Shown here: positions 8,250 to 17,063 of the stretch, piece after piece | Numbering within the stretch: position 1 is the stretch's first letter | How the letters are laid out: every line of letters begins with the position of its first letter | From: a virus | Direction: 5' to 3' (one strand) | DNA length: 57,895 nt | Virus record (IMG/VR): IMGVR_UViG_3300043466_001189 | Coordinates: 1 to 57,895 of that record | Position numbers and translations under genes: made by a program | The notes under the pieces: generated by a model | Databases searched by the model: none | What the model was told of the DNA's origin: nothing | Seen by the model: only the letters and a program-made list of their open reading frames with translations

Positions 8250-9536
8250 TTACTTCTTCTCTCTACGAGCTTGAAGAACAGCAGCAATAGCAGCCTTACG
8301 GCGTTCTTCAGAACTTCTGCCGGCTAGTTGCTTGCTCTTAGATGCGCGAAAATCTCTGATTGCATCACCGATGTCGGTCTTGCCGGTAATTTCTTCACCT
8401 AAATCATCAACTTTCATACCAGTAACAGCTTTTTTATTAAGCAGGTTAGACCTTTCGCGCCAGCTATCGCTTTTTAGACCATGCTTTTCACGTTTTTCAA
8501 TGTACTTTTTATTTTTTCTTTTATCTTCTTTTGCCTTGGAATCATAGTCTTCTTTTAGTCTATCCATCTCAGATTTTTGTTTTAATTTTTTACCAATTTT
8601 ATGTGTTGGTTTCCATTTACCATCTTCTGGATCTTTTGAATATCCTTCTCTTTCAGATTTTGGTGGTTTATCACCCCAATTTTCATCAAATTGTTCTTCT
8701 TTTACATTACGTGGTAGAATTTTCTTTGGTTCCATATCAGGAATTTTTTTACGAGCAGAACGAACAGCATCTTCCATTTCCTTAGAACTCATACCTTTTT
8801 TATAAAGTGATGATGTAGCTCTTTCAATTCCTTTATTATATTTACTCAAGATAGCTCTTCTACCTGTCTCTGGCTTTCTGTAATATGTTCTATTGAATTC
8901 CTGAGCAGTATCAACATCTGAATCAGCCTTAGCGAGATAACCTGCATATGTTCCTGGAGATAGCTCATTAAGTTGTTCTTCTTTCATTGTGCTTGGTGAA
9001 ACTGAAGAAGAGTTTTTACCAGTTCTTGTTACAACTGAATCACCTTGCTTTGCGATATTTTCAGCTCTACCCATGCCTGGAGCAAGATTATTTCTTTTAC
9101 CTACAAGATTTACAGTCTGTACTTTGTCTTTTGCATAATCAGGTGTACCTGTTGCATAGTCTGGTTTCTTTATGCCAATAGATGATGGTGAGGTTACATC
9201 TGCTTCTGACTTATCTTGCTCTTCTAGCTTACCGGCAGCGGCAAGCTTCTTATGATGACCAGCACGAGCAAGTTCTAAATCTCTACCTGTAAACTCTGGT
9301 TTACCATCAAGACTAGCGAATTGTTGCTTTGTCATCTGAACTTTTTCATCAAGAAGAGCAGCGGTAATGTTCTGCTCAAGAATAGCAGTGTACTTTTCAT
9401 GAAGCTCATGAGGTAGGTTATTGATAGACTGAATACCAAGTTCTTCGTTTAAGTTCTTGGTTACTGTGCGACGAATCTCATTTTCAAGCATGATCTTCTG
9501 TACTGATTCGATCAACGGATCTTTCTTATTAAGCAT
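8250..9536 (-). CDS. Large charged head-type protein with repeated VKEEQ motif
   Basis: 428 residues. The helical N-terminus (MLNKKDPLIESVQKIMLENE) is followed by long Lys/Glu/Ser-rich stretches. The motif KEEQLNELSPGTYAGYLAKA (about residue 186) and VKEEQFDENWG (about 278) recur here and in the neighbour at 7831. The NELSPGTYAGYLAKA segment is a pattern I recall from virion proteins of T4-like phages. It is probably processed or disordered inside the head. An AATAAATA late-promoter-like element is 28 nt upstream. Confidence 0.6.
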   Translation of the reverse strand: MLNKKDPLIESVQKIMLENEIRRTVTKNLNEELGIQSINNLPHELHEKYTAILEQNITAALLDEKVQMTKQQFASLDGKPEFTGRDLELARAGHHKKLAAAGKLEEQDKSEADVTSPSSIGIKKPDYATGTPDYAKDKVQTVNLVGKRNNLAPGMGRAENIAKQGDSVVTRTGKNSSSVSPSTMKEEQLNELSPGTYAGYLAKADSDVDTAQEFNRTYYRKPETGRRAILSKYNKGIERATSSLYKKGMSSKEMEDAVRSARKKIPDMEPKKILPRNVKEEQFDENWGDKPPKSEREGYSKDPEDGKWKPTHKIGKKLKQKSEMDRLKEDYDSKAKEDKRKNKKYIEKREKHGLKSDSWRERSNLLNKKAVTGMKVDDLGEEITGKTDIGDAIRDFRASKSKQLAGRSSEERRKAAIAAVLQARREKK

Positions 9537-9576
9537 TGTTGTTATTCCTTTTTGGTTTATCTATATTTATTGAATT

Positions 9577-12492
9577 CTATTCTTCGCAATTCCATCTACG
9601 GAGTGCTCTGTTGATATCTGAATCTGGGTCTCTGGCTGTCTTAGCAGAAGTCAAACGCTTCTTCATGCCTTTCATACGGCGACAGAATGACAATCTGCGC
9701 TTCTTTCTTTTGCCTGTTGGTTTCTTTTCAGTTACTGCTGTCTGTAGTTTTGAACCAGGATTTTCACGGCGATATGCATTGACAGCAGCTTGACTTAGAC
9801 CATCTGTCTTGTCTTTACGATTAACTTTCTGCCAGTCTTCATCAACTTCCATATGAGGTCTATACATACCAATACCAATTGGTTTTATGTCCATAATACC
9901 TTTATCGAAGGACTCTCTAAGCTTTCTGATAGATTTTGTTCCAGAATGTTCACAACCACAACCAGCTTCTTGAAGTCTTTCACATGCTTCTAATAGCTTT
10001 GTTAGTGCAGCTTCACCATACTTTTCAAAGAACTTTCTTTGTGTATTTTCTTTAAGTGCCCACTTACGAATTGATGGTGCAGCTTCTGCAAGTGTGCTAC
10101 CAATCTGAGAGAATCCAGTAACAAGTGCTGGTGATGCTCTTAGTGAGAATGTAGGTCCAAGACCATCGTTCATAGATGCAAGATCAAATGCACCTTTTGG
10201 TAGACCAGCATCTTCTTGTGCTAACTTCTTTCTTTTTCTTGCATCTGGTACTTCTGCATTAGGTTCTTGACCAGGTGTCATTGTCTTGTAGATCATCGCT
10301 AGTGAGTTTGAACCAACTTCTCTATTAGAAGGAATTTTAATATAATCTTCAAAGTTCTCATTGATATCTTCATTGACTGGAACACAATTAGGCACCATAC
10401 GGTACCCCTTCTTCTTCATACCTTCCATCTTGTATCCGTCCCAACAAGATCCTCTTTCTTCATTTACTGCTTTCCAACCACCACCTTTTGACTTATACCA
10501 CTTTGATGCCCAACCGTTCGCATAGGCAGATGGATACACATCAAACTTTGATTTGGCCAATGACTTTGCTTTTGACCATAGTCCTGGATTAGTAGGGACA
10601 TTTTTTTCTTCTAGATATCTCATTGTTTCTTCCTTAGTTAATTTGCCCTTACCAAAATTTGAAACATTGATAGGTTGACCTTTTCTTTCTGGATTTGGAT
10701 CGTGTTTTCTTTTAGCTACAACAGCCGATGCTCTTTCTTTTTTCGAAAGCTGCGCTCTCTTCTTCTTTGACATACACTTTGGTTTTGGTTCACCTGGTTC
10801 TCTTGCACAAGGACCTATTGCTTCACCTTTACTATTAATTCTTTTCCAATCACCTTCTGGATGTGTTTTGCTGAACCACTTACGCAAGTCTTCACTAATG
10901 TTTCTTTGGAACTTACCGTTCTTTTGTGTGAAAATTTCTCTTTTACCACCAATGTTTCTACCGAACTGATTATTTCCATAATAAGACATACCGTAGCGTC
11001 TCGCTTGCATCAACTGTTCTGCTGGTGGTCTTAAATATGCTTTTGGTGATTCGACTGATCTGTCTGCTTGTGGACTCAATACTGTCTTTGGTGGTACAAA
11101 CTTTGTGATACCTCTTTTCTGTGTCTCACTCTTTATCCACTGTTGACCTTCAGGAGTCTTTACTGGACCTTGAGCAAATTGAGATACCATGTTTCTTACA
11201 CGATCAAAGTGACCGTCAAGCTTTTCTTTTTCTTCTGGTGTTGCTTTGTTATAGTCTGCTGTATTATCAATCGTCGTAAATTTATTATCACCAAAAAGCT
11301 TTCTGAAAGTTTCTTTATTTTCTTGAGCGGCACTCCACTTCCATTGACGAATGTCTTTTGAACCATCTGGTATACCACTCTTGTCTGTGCCGTCAGGTAC
11401 TTTTCTCTCACCTTTTTTACCTCTAGCTCTATTTCTTAGCTTTGAGACTTCATTGGATGTGTCTACGAAAACCATCATTGTTTCATAGCCAAGACCTTCA
11501 AGTCTGTCTTTGATTGACTGTATATGATCTACGCTTTCTGCTGTACCATTGATGATGTGTCCTTGACGACCGGCAAGTGTAGATCGTTCAGTTGCTTTTC
11601 TGATCTCTCTGGCTCTACCTAAAAGCTTTTCTCTTTCATATTTTTCAGATTCAGGCATCTCAAAATCAAGACCGCCTCTTCTCATCAAGTGTTCTAGTGC
11701 TTTATCAGAATTAATTTCTCTTAGACCATGACCTGTTAGTGATCTCTTCATAACAAAGTCTTTACCTGAACCTGGTCCACCAGCAAGAAACACAGCTTTC
11801 AACTTTGCGGGATCATTGATACCTTCAGCAAGTTGTTTGCCTTTATATTCTTCTTCCTCTTCATCATCCATCCAATCACGAAGTTGACCTTGCCACAAAT
11901 TGTTGGTATGATTAGACTTCATTTTCTCGGTATCAGCAATATTTTGTATTAAATAATGTGAAGTCACTGTTGGTGAAGAATCACCGGTCACATATCCCAT
12001 ACCTCTGATTTCACCACCAGATGCATGATTGGCAGCGTGATCTTCTATCACATAACTCTTACTGAACATAGAAGGATTGGCTCTAGCAAACCAGCGCATG
12101 ATCTTACCTGCTTCAGCGTTTGCTTCGTTTTCGATATCTGAACCTGTCTCACCTTCTTTGGCTATATCTTTTCCTAAACGACCATCTTCATTCTGCTTGT
12201 GGTGTACAAGTTCGTGAGCAACAGAACGGAATATATCCATTGGATGCCTGTTCATTGTGCAGATAGAGAGTTCATTTGAGACAGGACTATATGCAGCAAA
12301 CGAGTTGTAATCGTCGCTTTCATCTTTATATCTGATGTTTGGGAGAGACTTTAGACCTAGCTTATCTGAAGCAAAAGAAACAAAAGAATCAAGCATGGGT
12401 GCTAGTTCTTTTCTTGTAACTTCTTCATTTAGAAGAGTTTTTTGACGGCCAGACTGTTTGACCTGTTCATATATTGATTTTAAATTTTTCAT
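9577..12492 (-). CDS. Multidomain packaged-type protein: HExxH metalloprotease, P-loop kinase, DUF5872-like and DUF6321-like domains
   Basis: 971 residues. Domains in order: a helical N-terminus; a metalloprotease domain with AHELVHHKQNE (His93, Glu94, His97) and a possible third ligand in ENEANAEAGK (121-130); LAE223/G224, a T4-gp21-like cleavage site; a P-loop ATPase/kinase with FLAGGPGSGKD (Walker A 238-245) resembling zeta-toxin or polynucleotide-kinase folds; a basic Cys-containing region about 530-705 resembling DUF5872; further LAE/A, LLE/A and LQE/A sites at 803, 835 and 842; and a C-terminal Arg/Lys-rich domain (DGLSQAAVNAYRRENPGS...FCRRMKGM) resembling DUF6321. It ends in TAG with 15 in-frame sense codons before TAA. 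Inferred to be cut in the prohead into separate enzymes and injected. Confidence 0.8.
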   Translation of the reverse strand: MKNLKSIYEQVKQSGRQKTLLNEEVTRKELAPMLDSFVSFASDKLGLKSLPNIRYKDESDDYNSFAAYSPVSNELSICTMNRHPMDIFRSVAHELVHHKQNEDGRLGKDIAKEGETGSDIENEANAEAGKIMRWFARANPSMFSKSYVIEDHAANHASGGEIRGMGYVTGDSSPTVTSHYLIQNIADTEKMKSNHTNNLWQGQLRDWMDDEEEEEYKGKQLAEGINDPAKLKAVFLAGGPGSGKDFVMKRSLTGHGLREINSDKALEHLMRRGGLDFEMPESEKYEREKLLGRAREIRKATERSTLAGRQGHIINGTAESVDHIQSIKDRLEGLGYETMMVFVDTSNEVSKLRNRARGKKGERKVPDGTDKSGIPDGSKDIRQWKWSAAQENKETFRKLFGDNKFTTIDNTADYNKATPEEKEKLDGHFDRVRNMVSQFAQGPVKTPEGQQWIKSETQKRGITKFVPPKTVLSPQADRSVESPKAYLRPPAEQLMQARRYGMSYYGNNQFGRNIGGKREIFTQKNGKFQRNISEDLRKWFSKTHPEGDWKRINSKGEAIGPCAREPGEPKPKCMSKKKRAQLSKKERASAVVAKRKHDPNPERKGQPINVSNFGKGKLTKEETMRYLEEKNVPTNPGLWSKAKSLAKSKFDVYPSAYANGWASKWYKSKGGGWKAVNEERGSCWDGYKMEGMKKKGYRMVPNCVPVNEDINENFEDYIKIPSNREVGSNSLAMIYKTMTPGQEPNAEVPDARKRKKLAQEDAGLPKGAFDLASMNDGLGPTFSLRASPALVTGFSQIGSTLAEAAPSIRKWALKENTQRKFFEKYGEAALTKLLEACERLQEAGCGCEHSGTKSIRKLRESFDKGIMDIKPIGIGMYRPHMEVDEDWQKVNRKDKTDGLSQAAVNAYRRENPGSKLQTAVTEKKPTGKRKKRRLSFCRRMKGMKKRLTSAKTARDPDSDINRALRRWNCEE

Positions 12493-12526
12493 TTTCCCTC
12501 TATAGGAATATACAATTCTTATAGAG

Positions 12527-12535
12527 TATTTAGTA
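12527..12535 (-). promoter_or_regulatory. T4-late-like promoter element TACTAAATA
   Basis: On the minus strand TACTAAATA ends 35 nt before the ATG of the 971-residue gene. It matches the T4 late -10 element TATAAATA at most positions, and the same element recurs before several genes here. Confidence 0.5.
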
Positions 12536-12537
12536 TT

Positions 12538-12675
12538 TTACTGTTCTGATTCCATGGCTTTGTGCCAGTAACTATCTACTATTCTCTTACATTCATCGTC
12601 ATCATAACTCTCAGGTACTTTTACACCTTTCAGCTTGAACCAAATGACATTTGCTATTTCACGATAAAAATTCAT
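12538..12675 (-). CDS. Small conserved-type protein (45 aa)
   Basis: 45 residues (MNFYREIANVIWFKLKGVKV...). Its ATG overlaps the TGA stop of the ParB-like gene (ATGA), supporting translation by coupling. No function is recognised. Confidence 0.65.
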   Translation of the reverse strand: MNFYREIANVIWFKLKGVKVPESYDDDECKRIVDSYWHKAMESEQ

Positions 12676-13127
12676 TTATAAAGTCTTTCTCTAGCTGCTC
12701 TTCTAACAACTCTTTTGATGCTTTCCATTATAGGTTTAGATTCAACACCATTGTAGTATTTTGATACTCTCATAAGCTCTAATATAGGTAGATTAACAAC
12801 GATAGCAGATGTCTCTGCATTCTTATCTTTATTATAGTCAGCCAACCAACGATGATGACCATCAAGAATGTACCCATCATTTGATACTATGATAGGTTTG
12901 ATAGAAGCTTTATTGTTTATCATCTCTGCTACCTTGTCTTTGTCGAACTCCATCTGTGTAGACTTCAACTCTTTTGTTGGTAGTTTCTGTTTCACATGAT
13001 TGATATTCTTATCAGAGAGATACTTAAGATATTCATCTATCTTATGACTGTCTATTTGAGGCATTAGATTTCTGCTAAACGTCATGCCGATCTTAGGCAC
13101 TTCTATTTGTTCTTTGGTATATTTCAT
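12672..13127 (-). CDS. ParB/sulfiredoxin-fold nuclease-like protein
   Basis: 151 residues. Residues about 75-100 read SIKPIIVSNDGYILDGHHRW, the ParB-type motif (P-I-x-V ... x-DGHHRxxA). In this fold it binds nucleotide and, in phage homologues, may have nuclease activity. The size matches stand-alone phage ParB-like proteins. The start overlaps the upstream stop. Whether it cuts DNA or binds NTP cannot be told from the sequence. Confidence 0.78.
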   Translation of the reverse strand: MKYTKEQIEVPKIGMTFSRNLMPQIDSHKIDEYLKYLSDKNINHVKQKLPTKELKSTQMEFDKDKVAEMINNKASIKPIIVSNDGYILDGHHRWLADYNKDKNAETSAIVVNLPILELMRVSKYYNGVESKPIMESIKRVVRRAARERLYK

Positions 13128-13633
13128 TTGTCTATTATCTTCTTGGCTTGAATGAACAGATTTTGTAAATCAAATATCTTTTTGATATCATCTTTGTTTG
13201 ATTTGTAGAATGTCATGACAATTTTCTTTTCAACTTCTCTTTTGCGTCTTGTATCACTTCTCTTTGATGATATGATTGACTTGTTCATCATGCTTTCTAC
13301 ATGTGATATGAGTCCTGCAACAGAACCTTTTGTGTTTTGTGTCACACCGTGTGATCTTTTCCAATCTCTGATATGATTTCTGTACGTTTCGTTTGTAGAA
13401 ATCATGTTCAATGTTCTTGATGATATGGTCTTGAAAAGTGCGTTCGCTTGTGATGTAATTTCAGTCAATTTTTTTCTTTCTTCATTACTCATTTTAGACA
13501 TGAAACCATCAGAGTGATTAGCAGCACCATCAATATAAGACTGTAGAATGGATAAGGACCTTCTTGTTCCTGCCAATCCGCCATTGATTACCTCGTCTTC
13601 GATGTTCTCTATTTTTATTTTTCTATCTGACAT
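13124..13633 (-). CDS. Hypothetical helical protein
   Basis: 169 residues from ATG 13633, which overlaps the upstream TGA (TGATG). It is predominantly helical and basic (KRSDTRRKREVEKK). It forms a cluster with 13633-14811 and the ParB-like gene. No family is recognised. Confidence 0.65.
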   Translation of the reverse strand: MSDRKIKIENIEDEVINGGLAGTRRSLSILQSYIDGAANHSDGFMSKMSNEERKKLTEITSQANALFKTISSRTLNMISTNETYRNHIRDWKRSHGVTQNTKGSVAGLISHVESMMNKSIISSKRSDTRRKREVEKKIVMTFYKSNKDDIKKIFDLQNLFIQAKKIIDK

Positions 13634-14811
13634 CACACACGAAATCCTATTTTCTGTCTTGCTCTTTTTACAGAATTGCTAGTAGAAAAAACAACTCTGC
13701 TTAACACTTTTCTTTTTTCTCTTCTGTCTTCTGCATTCTCAACAAGTTTCCATTCCATATCACCTGTCAGAGATACTCTAAATCTAACATAATAGACTTT
13801 AGTTTTGATTGCATCGGCAAAGATGTCTGTGAAGTTCAAAGCTTCTGCTGATAATCTTACCAGCGTTTCTTCACATCTCTGTCTGACTTCTTCTGAGTAT
13901 TCAGCATTTTTCAACCATGAAAAATAAGAATCATACCCATTTTCTCTGAGCCACATTGCAGCTTCAATTGGACCTTGGTTCATTGAAGCTCGTTGAATGA
14001 TCTTAAGAACTTTATATTGTGGTGTTCTACCCCATTTTCTGAAATAGAAATTTTGATCTGTCATGCCATTCTTTTCTATCGCATCAACTAGATCATCTGG
14101 TTTTTCTATGTTTGTGATTGTACCTGATTGCGTTGATATCTTATATTCAGAACTTGCATCTGTGATCTTATAATCAACAAGTGCTTCATCTGAAGTGCCT
14201 GCAACTCTTACAGTGGCAGAGCTGGCATCAATAGGCAAAAGACCTCTGTTCACAACAGCCAGAGGTCCAAGAACTTCTGCAAAGTCATTATTGATAGACG
14301 ATATCGGTAGTGTTTGTCCTACGTATTTGAGAGTATTCTTCACTTTTGCTTTTGTCTCTTGTGAAGGATTTACAGCTTCTTCAGCAAGTACAAGCAATAC
14401 TTCTTTCTGCATATCACTTAGTTTGTTTGTTGTGTTTATTGCGGTAACAACAGAAGTGTAGTAAGAACCAAATGATATATTCTTATCGACTATCTTGGTT
14501 ATGTTTGAACCAAAAAAGTTTGATTTCAAACTTATACCACCGCCAGCACGATCTGGCTTAAGCATGATTTTTGTACCACCAACAGCAACATAACCTGTCG
14601 TTTTATCTGGTACGTATTTTGCACCATATGACTTTAGATTTTCAGCAAGTTCAATAAGTACCTGTCTCTTATCTGATCTTGATTTTGTTGAGCCATAAAG
14701 AATGATTGAACTAGAACTGACAATATCGTAGCCAATAACACCAATTGCCTTGATGTTAGCACGAAACTTCTGATCTGTCATTTTTGGTATGATTTGATTT
14801 ATATTAGCCAT
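13633..14811 (-). CDS. Hypothetical phage protein, 392 aa
   Basis: 392 residues. The N-terminal about 110 residues (FRANIKAIGVIGYDIVSSSS, YVAVGGTKIMLKPDRAGGG) look like a compact alpha/beta domain. The C-terminal third is mixed, with YYVRFRVSLTGDMEWKLVEN. Not recognised. Nuclease or structural roles are both possible; no catalytic motif was confirmed. Confidence 0.65.
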   Translation of the reverse strand: MANINQIIPKMTDQKFRANIKAIGVIGYDIVSSSSIILYGSTKSRSDKRQVLIELAENLKSYGAKYVPDKTTGYVAVGGTKIMLKPDRAGGGISLKSNFFGSNITKIVDKNISFGSYYTSVVTAINTTNKLSDMQKEVLLVLAEEAVNPSQETKAKVKNTLKYVGQTLPISSINNDFAEVLGPLAVVNRGLLPIDASSATVRVAGTSDEALVDYKITDASSEYKISTQSGTITNIEKPDDLVDAIEKNGMTDQNFYFRKWGRTPQYKVLKIIQRASMNQGPIEAAMWLRENGYDSYFSWLKNAEYSEEVRQRCEETLVRLSAEALNFTDIFADAIKTKVYYVRFRVSLTGDMEWKLVENAEDRREKRKVLSRVVFSTSNSVKRARQKIGFRV

Positions 14812-15009
14812 TCAAGTATTTATCTCTTCCTCACGTTCCCATTTACCAATAGGACATGATGAAGAAGGAAATCTTACTTTTGCTGTCATGAAACAACCAC
14901 ACTTATTGCACTGCATAACACTCTTTCTGAGATGTTCACATTCGTTGCATATTGTAAGTCTTGTTTCTGACATCTCATTATTCTTTTTCAATATATCAAT
15001 TAAGCTCAT
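14812..15009 (-). CDS. Zinc-ribbon protein, DUF6171-type
   Basis: 65 residues with four-plus cysteines: ICNECEHL, QCNKCGCFM and SSSCPIGKW. This is the short phage zinc-ribbon type (DUF6171-like), probably structural zinc with nucleic-acid or protein binding. It follows the terminator downstream of Dps, so it is either read through or has its own promoter. Confidence 0.75.
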   Translation of the reverse strand: MSLIDILKKNNEMSETRLTICNECEHLRKSVMQCNKCGCFMTAKVRFPSSSCPIGKWEREEEINT

Positions 15010-15020
15010 TTCATTTTCCT

Positions 15021-15048
15021 GTAATAAAAAAGGGCGCCGAAGCGCCCC
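15021..15048 (-). terminator. Rho-independent terminator after the Dps gene
   Basis: On the minus strand GGGCGC-UUCG-GCGCCC is followed by six T. The 6-bp GC stem with a UUCG tetraloop and T-run form a classical intrinsic terminator. Confidence 0.9.
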
Positions 15049-15068
15049 AGTATATATTTGATTTATGA

Positions 15069-15512
15069 TTAAGCTTTTTTACCAAGAGTTGCCTTAATCA
15101 TCCAGTTCAACTTTTCATGTGCTGTTATACGATCTTGTAGATAGTTAGAAAGACCAAACTTCTTCTGACTTTCAGCCATATTGTATGCTTCAACTACAGT
15201 GTTCATTAAATTTTCATTACACACTTGTAGATTTGATAACATCTTGTCTGCTGTAGGAATCTTCTCATCTTCCATGATAACAGACAACTCTTTCATCCTA
15301 CCAAGAGTTGCAGGAGCAAATGCATCTAGCTGACGAATATGTTCTGCTAAAGGATCAACTGCACCTTCGTAGTCTTCATAAATGGTCGCAAAGAACTCGT
15401 GTAGCTGTGGAAAATCAGAACCTATGACGTTCCAGTGATAGCTCTGTGCTTTAAGCTTTGCTGCGAAAGTTGATGCTAAAACAACTTTCATCTTCTCTAC
15501 TAGTTCATCCAT
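15069..15512 (-). CDS. dps: Dps-like ferritin
   Basis: 147 residues, the usual Dps length. The ferroxidase region is visible: LKAQSYHWNVIG, FPQLHEFFATIYEDYEGAVD and LAEHIRQLDAFAP. Dps proteins form 12-mers that oxidise iron with hydrogen peroxide and protect or compact DNA. In a phage it may protect replicating DNA or scavenge host iron. It has a strong terminator downstream and a TCTAAATA element 24 nt upstream of the start. Confidence 0.9.
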   Translation of the reverse strand: MDELVEKMKVVLASTFAAKLKAQSYHWNVIGSDFPQLHEFFATIYEDYEGAVDPLAEHIRQLDAFAPATLGRMKELSVIMEDEKIPTADKMLSNLQVCNENLMNTVVEAYNMAESQKKFGLSNYLQDRITAHEKLNWMIKATLGKKA

Positions 15513-15535
15513 TTACTTCTCCTAATATTCATCTA

Positions 15536-15543
15536 TATTTAGA
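15536..15543 (-). promoter_or_regulatory. Late-promoter-like TCTAAATA before Dps
   Basis: TCTAAATA on the minus strand, 24 nt upstream of the Dps ATG and directly after the tRNA-Ser 3' end. It is one of a recurrent family of (T/C)TAAATA elements in this window. Confidence 0.45.
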
Positions 15544-15633
15544 TGGCGGAAGGTGAGGGATTCGAACCCTCGGACCGTTTTACCGGTCGCCTCGTTAGCA
15601 GTGAGGTGCCTTCGGCCTCTCGGCCAACCTTCC
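15544..15633 (-). tRNA. tRNA-Ser(GCT)
   Basis: 90 nt, class II. Acceptor GGAAGGT/ACCTTCC, anticodon loop CTGCTAA, a long variable arm, T-loop TTCGAAT and encoded CCA. Reads AGU/AGC. Confidence 0.97.
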
Positions 15634-15918
15634 TTATTCACAAATAACCTTAATCTTTCTTACATAACGATCCCTATATGGATCCCAAATACGAACGCGC
15701 TTCTCATAGCAATATGGTTCAGGATCAACGTAGATATACTGACGCTCTACGACACGCTCACGATGGCGATGACCACCAATCGCTTCACCAATGATAAGTC
15801 CGCCTAATGCACCACCAAGAACACCGATAATAACTTCTTCTGAGTTATCTGCATTTGCTACTGGAATGGTTGCTGCAATCATAGCAATTGAAAGAACGGC
15901 TGCAATTAAAGTCTTCAT
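15634..15918 (-). CDS. Exported glycine-zipper protein
   Basis: 94 residues. A signal peptide (MKTLIAAVLSIAMIAATIPVANA) is followed by a Gly-zipper hydrophobic segment (GVLGGALGGLIIGEAIGG), then a charged tail with WDPYRDRYVRK. It resembles small bacterial envelope proteins with glycine-zipper motifs. Next to the exported L,D-transpeptidase, it suggests a cell-envelope module, possibly acquired from a host. Confidence 0.75.
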   Translation of the reverse strand: MKTLIAAVLSIAMIAATIPVANADNSEEVIIGVLGGALGGLIIGEAIGGHRHRERVVERQYIYVDPEPYCYEKRVRIWDPYRDRYVRKIKVICE

Positions 15919-15930
15919 TTGTTTATTCCT

Positions 15931-16380
15931 TTATTCTACTATCTCTATATATGTATTATACTTACCATACTCATTTACGATGTGATACAGCCAGCGCGCA
16001 TTCTGAGGACTAAGACGAACACAACCGTGTGATGCTGGATTACCAAGCTTCTTTACTTCTGTTGTTGCGTGAATTGCATAACCACCGTGAAAGAAGATAG
16101 AGTGAGGCATCGGCGCATTATCATACTTACGTGAGTAGTGCATCTTCTTTACAAGATACGGTTGATACACACCAGTAGGAGTGCGATAGCCCTTACGACC
16201 AGTAGAAACGTCCCACTCAAAATAATCAGTAGGAGTTTCTACATACATCTTCTGTTCTGACTTATCAATTCGAATAATCACTTGATGTTCACCAAGAGGT
16301 TCTGCACCAGCCTTAGCACCTGTAGCCAGCATAAAAATTGCAGCAGCCATCACAGCCAACATAACAAAAAACTTATTCAT
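15931..16380 (-). CDS. Exported L,D-transpeptidase (YkuD family)
   Basis: 149 residues: signal peptide (residues 1 to about 24, ending ATGAKAGA) and a YkuD domain with HGGYAIHATTEVKKLG and the catalytic SHGCVRLS (Cys in SHGCVR, His pair). The enzyme forms 3-3 peptidoglycan cross-links or attaches lipoproteins in the periplasm. This is the size of a minimal single-domain enzyme. It is unusual for a phage. RlpA at 19195 is another exported wall enzyme. Confidence 0.9.
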   Translation of the reverse strand: MNKFFVMLAVMAAAIFMLATGAKAGAEPLGEHQVIIRIDKSEQKMYVETPTDYFEWDVSTGRKGYRTPTGVYQPYLVKKMHYSRKYDNAPMPHSIFFHGGYAIHATTEVKKLGNPASHGCVRLSPQNARWLYHIVNEYGKYNTYIEIVE

Positions 16381-16878
16381 TTATCCTACCTTCGCTTGCG
16401 GTAAATGTTGAATTGCATCTTTGAAACGGTCAGCACAGTATGATGCTGCCCAAGCATTTGGCTTCACTAACGGTACCACATTACACATACCACGAATGTA
16501 ACCAACAGCTTCATTTATAACACAAGATGATCCGTGTTTCAAGTCAGGATTAATGTCCAGATGAATTTCAAAGTCACGATCACCAATAGCTTCTTCAAGA
16601 TCCAGATAAAGCTGTGCAGTCTTCATTACTTCATTCATGAGACGCATACGTGGTTTGTCTTTCTGCTGGTCATAGTCACGCTCACGTACAACAGAACCAA
16701 ATACCTTACAACCATTTTTACCATTCTTATGAACAACAACAACGTTGATGTAGTCGGCATGCCAAACACCATCAATCTGAAAGCGTTCAGAGTCGCCACC
16801 AAGATATATCTTTGTTTCGGGAGTTTGTTCAAGAATGAATGCACGAACTTCGTCTAAGTTCATATTTTTTCTGATCAT
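16381..16878 (-). CDS. RNase H-like protein, YkuK/DUF458 type
   Basis: 165 residues from ATG 16878 (AGGA about 8 nt upstream); a longer frame would run into tRNA-Leu and is rejected. KIYLGGDSERFQIDG and FEIHLDINPDLKHGSSCV with VKPNAWAASYCADRFK match the YkuK-like RNase H fold, with candidate acidic residues in GGDSE and HLDIN. Its substrate is unknown. Confidence 0.75.
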   Translation of the reverse strand: MIRKNMNLDEVRAFILEQTPETKIYLGGDSERFQIDGVWHADYINVVVVHKNGKNGCKVFGSVVRERDYDQQKDKPRMRLMNEVMKTAQLYLDLEEAIGDRDFEIHLDINPDLKHGSSCVINEAVGYIRGMCNVVPLVKPNAWAASYCADRFKDAIQHLPQAKVG

Positions 16879-16895
16879 TGTTAAGTTCCTATATT

Positions 16896-16977
16896 TGGTG
16901 CGAGTAGAGGGACTTGAACCCCCACGCCGAAGCACTAGTTCCTAAGACTAGCGTGTCTGCCATTTCACCATACTCGC
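16896..16977 (-). tRNA. tRNA-Leu(TAG)
   Basis: 82 nt. Acceptor GCGAGTA/TACTCGC, anticodon loop CTTAGGA, extended variable region, T-loop TTCAAGT, discriminator A and encoded CCA. Confidence 0.95.
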
Positions 16978-16982
16978 ATTAA

Positions 16983-17057
16983 TGGTGCTTCTTCAAGGAA
17001 TCGAACCTTGTCATGTCGGTGTGTAAAACCGATGCCTTCCCATTTGGCGAAAGAAGC
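16983..17057 (-). tRNA. tRNA-Val(TAC)
   Basis: 75 nt. Acceptor GCTTCTT/AAGAAGC, anticodon loop TTTACAC, T-arm CAAGG-TTCGATT-CCTTG and encoded CCA. Confidence 0.95.
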
Positions 17058-17063
17058 TTAAAC

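Noticed and set aside
11068-11361. Plus-strand reading frames inside the 971-residue gene and other large minus-strand genes
   Set aside because: They lie in the shadow of well-supported minus-strand genes, lack SD sites and have no recognisable motifs.
16381-16935. Longer YkuK-like protein starting at 16935
   Set aside because: Its N-terminal extension is the 3' half of tRNA-Leu; ATG 16878 has an SD.
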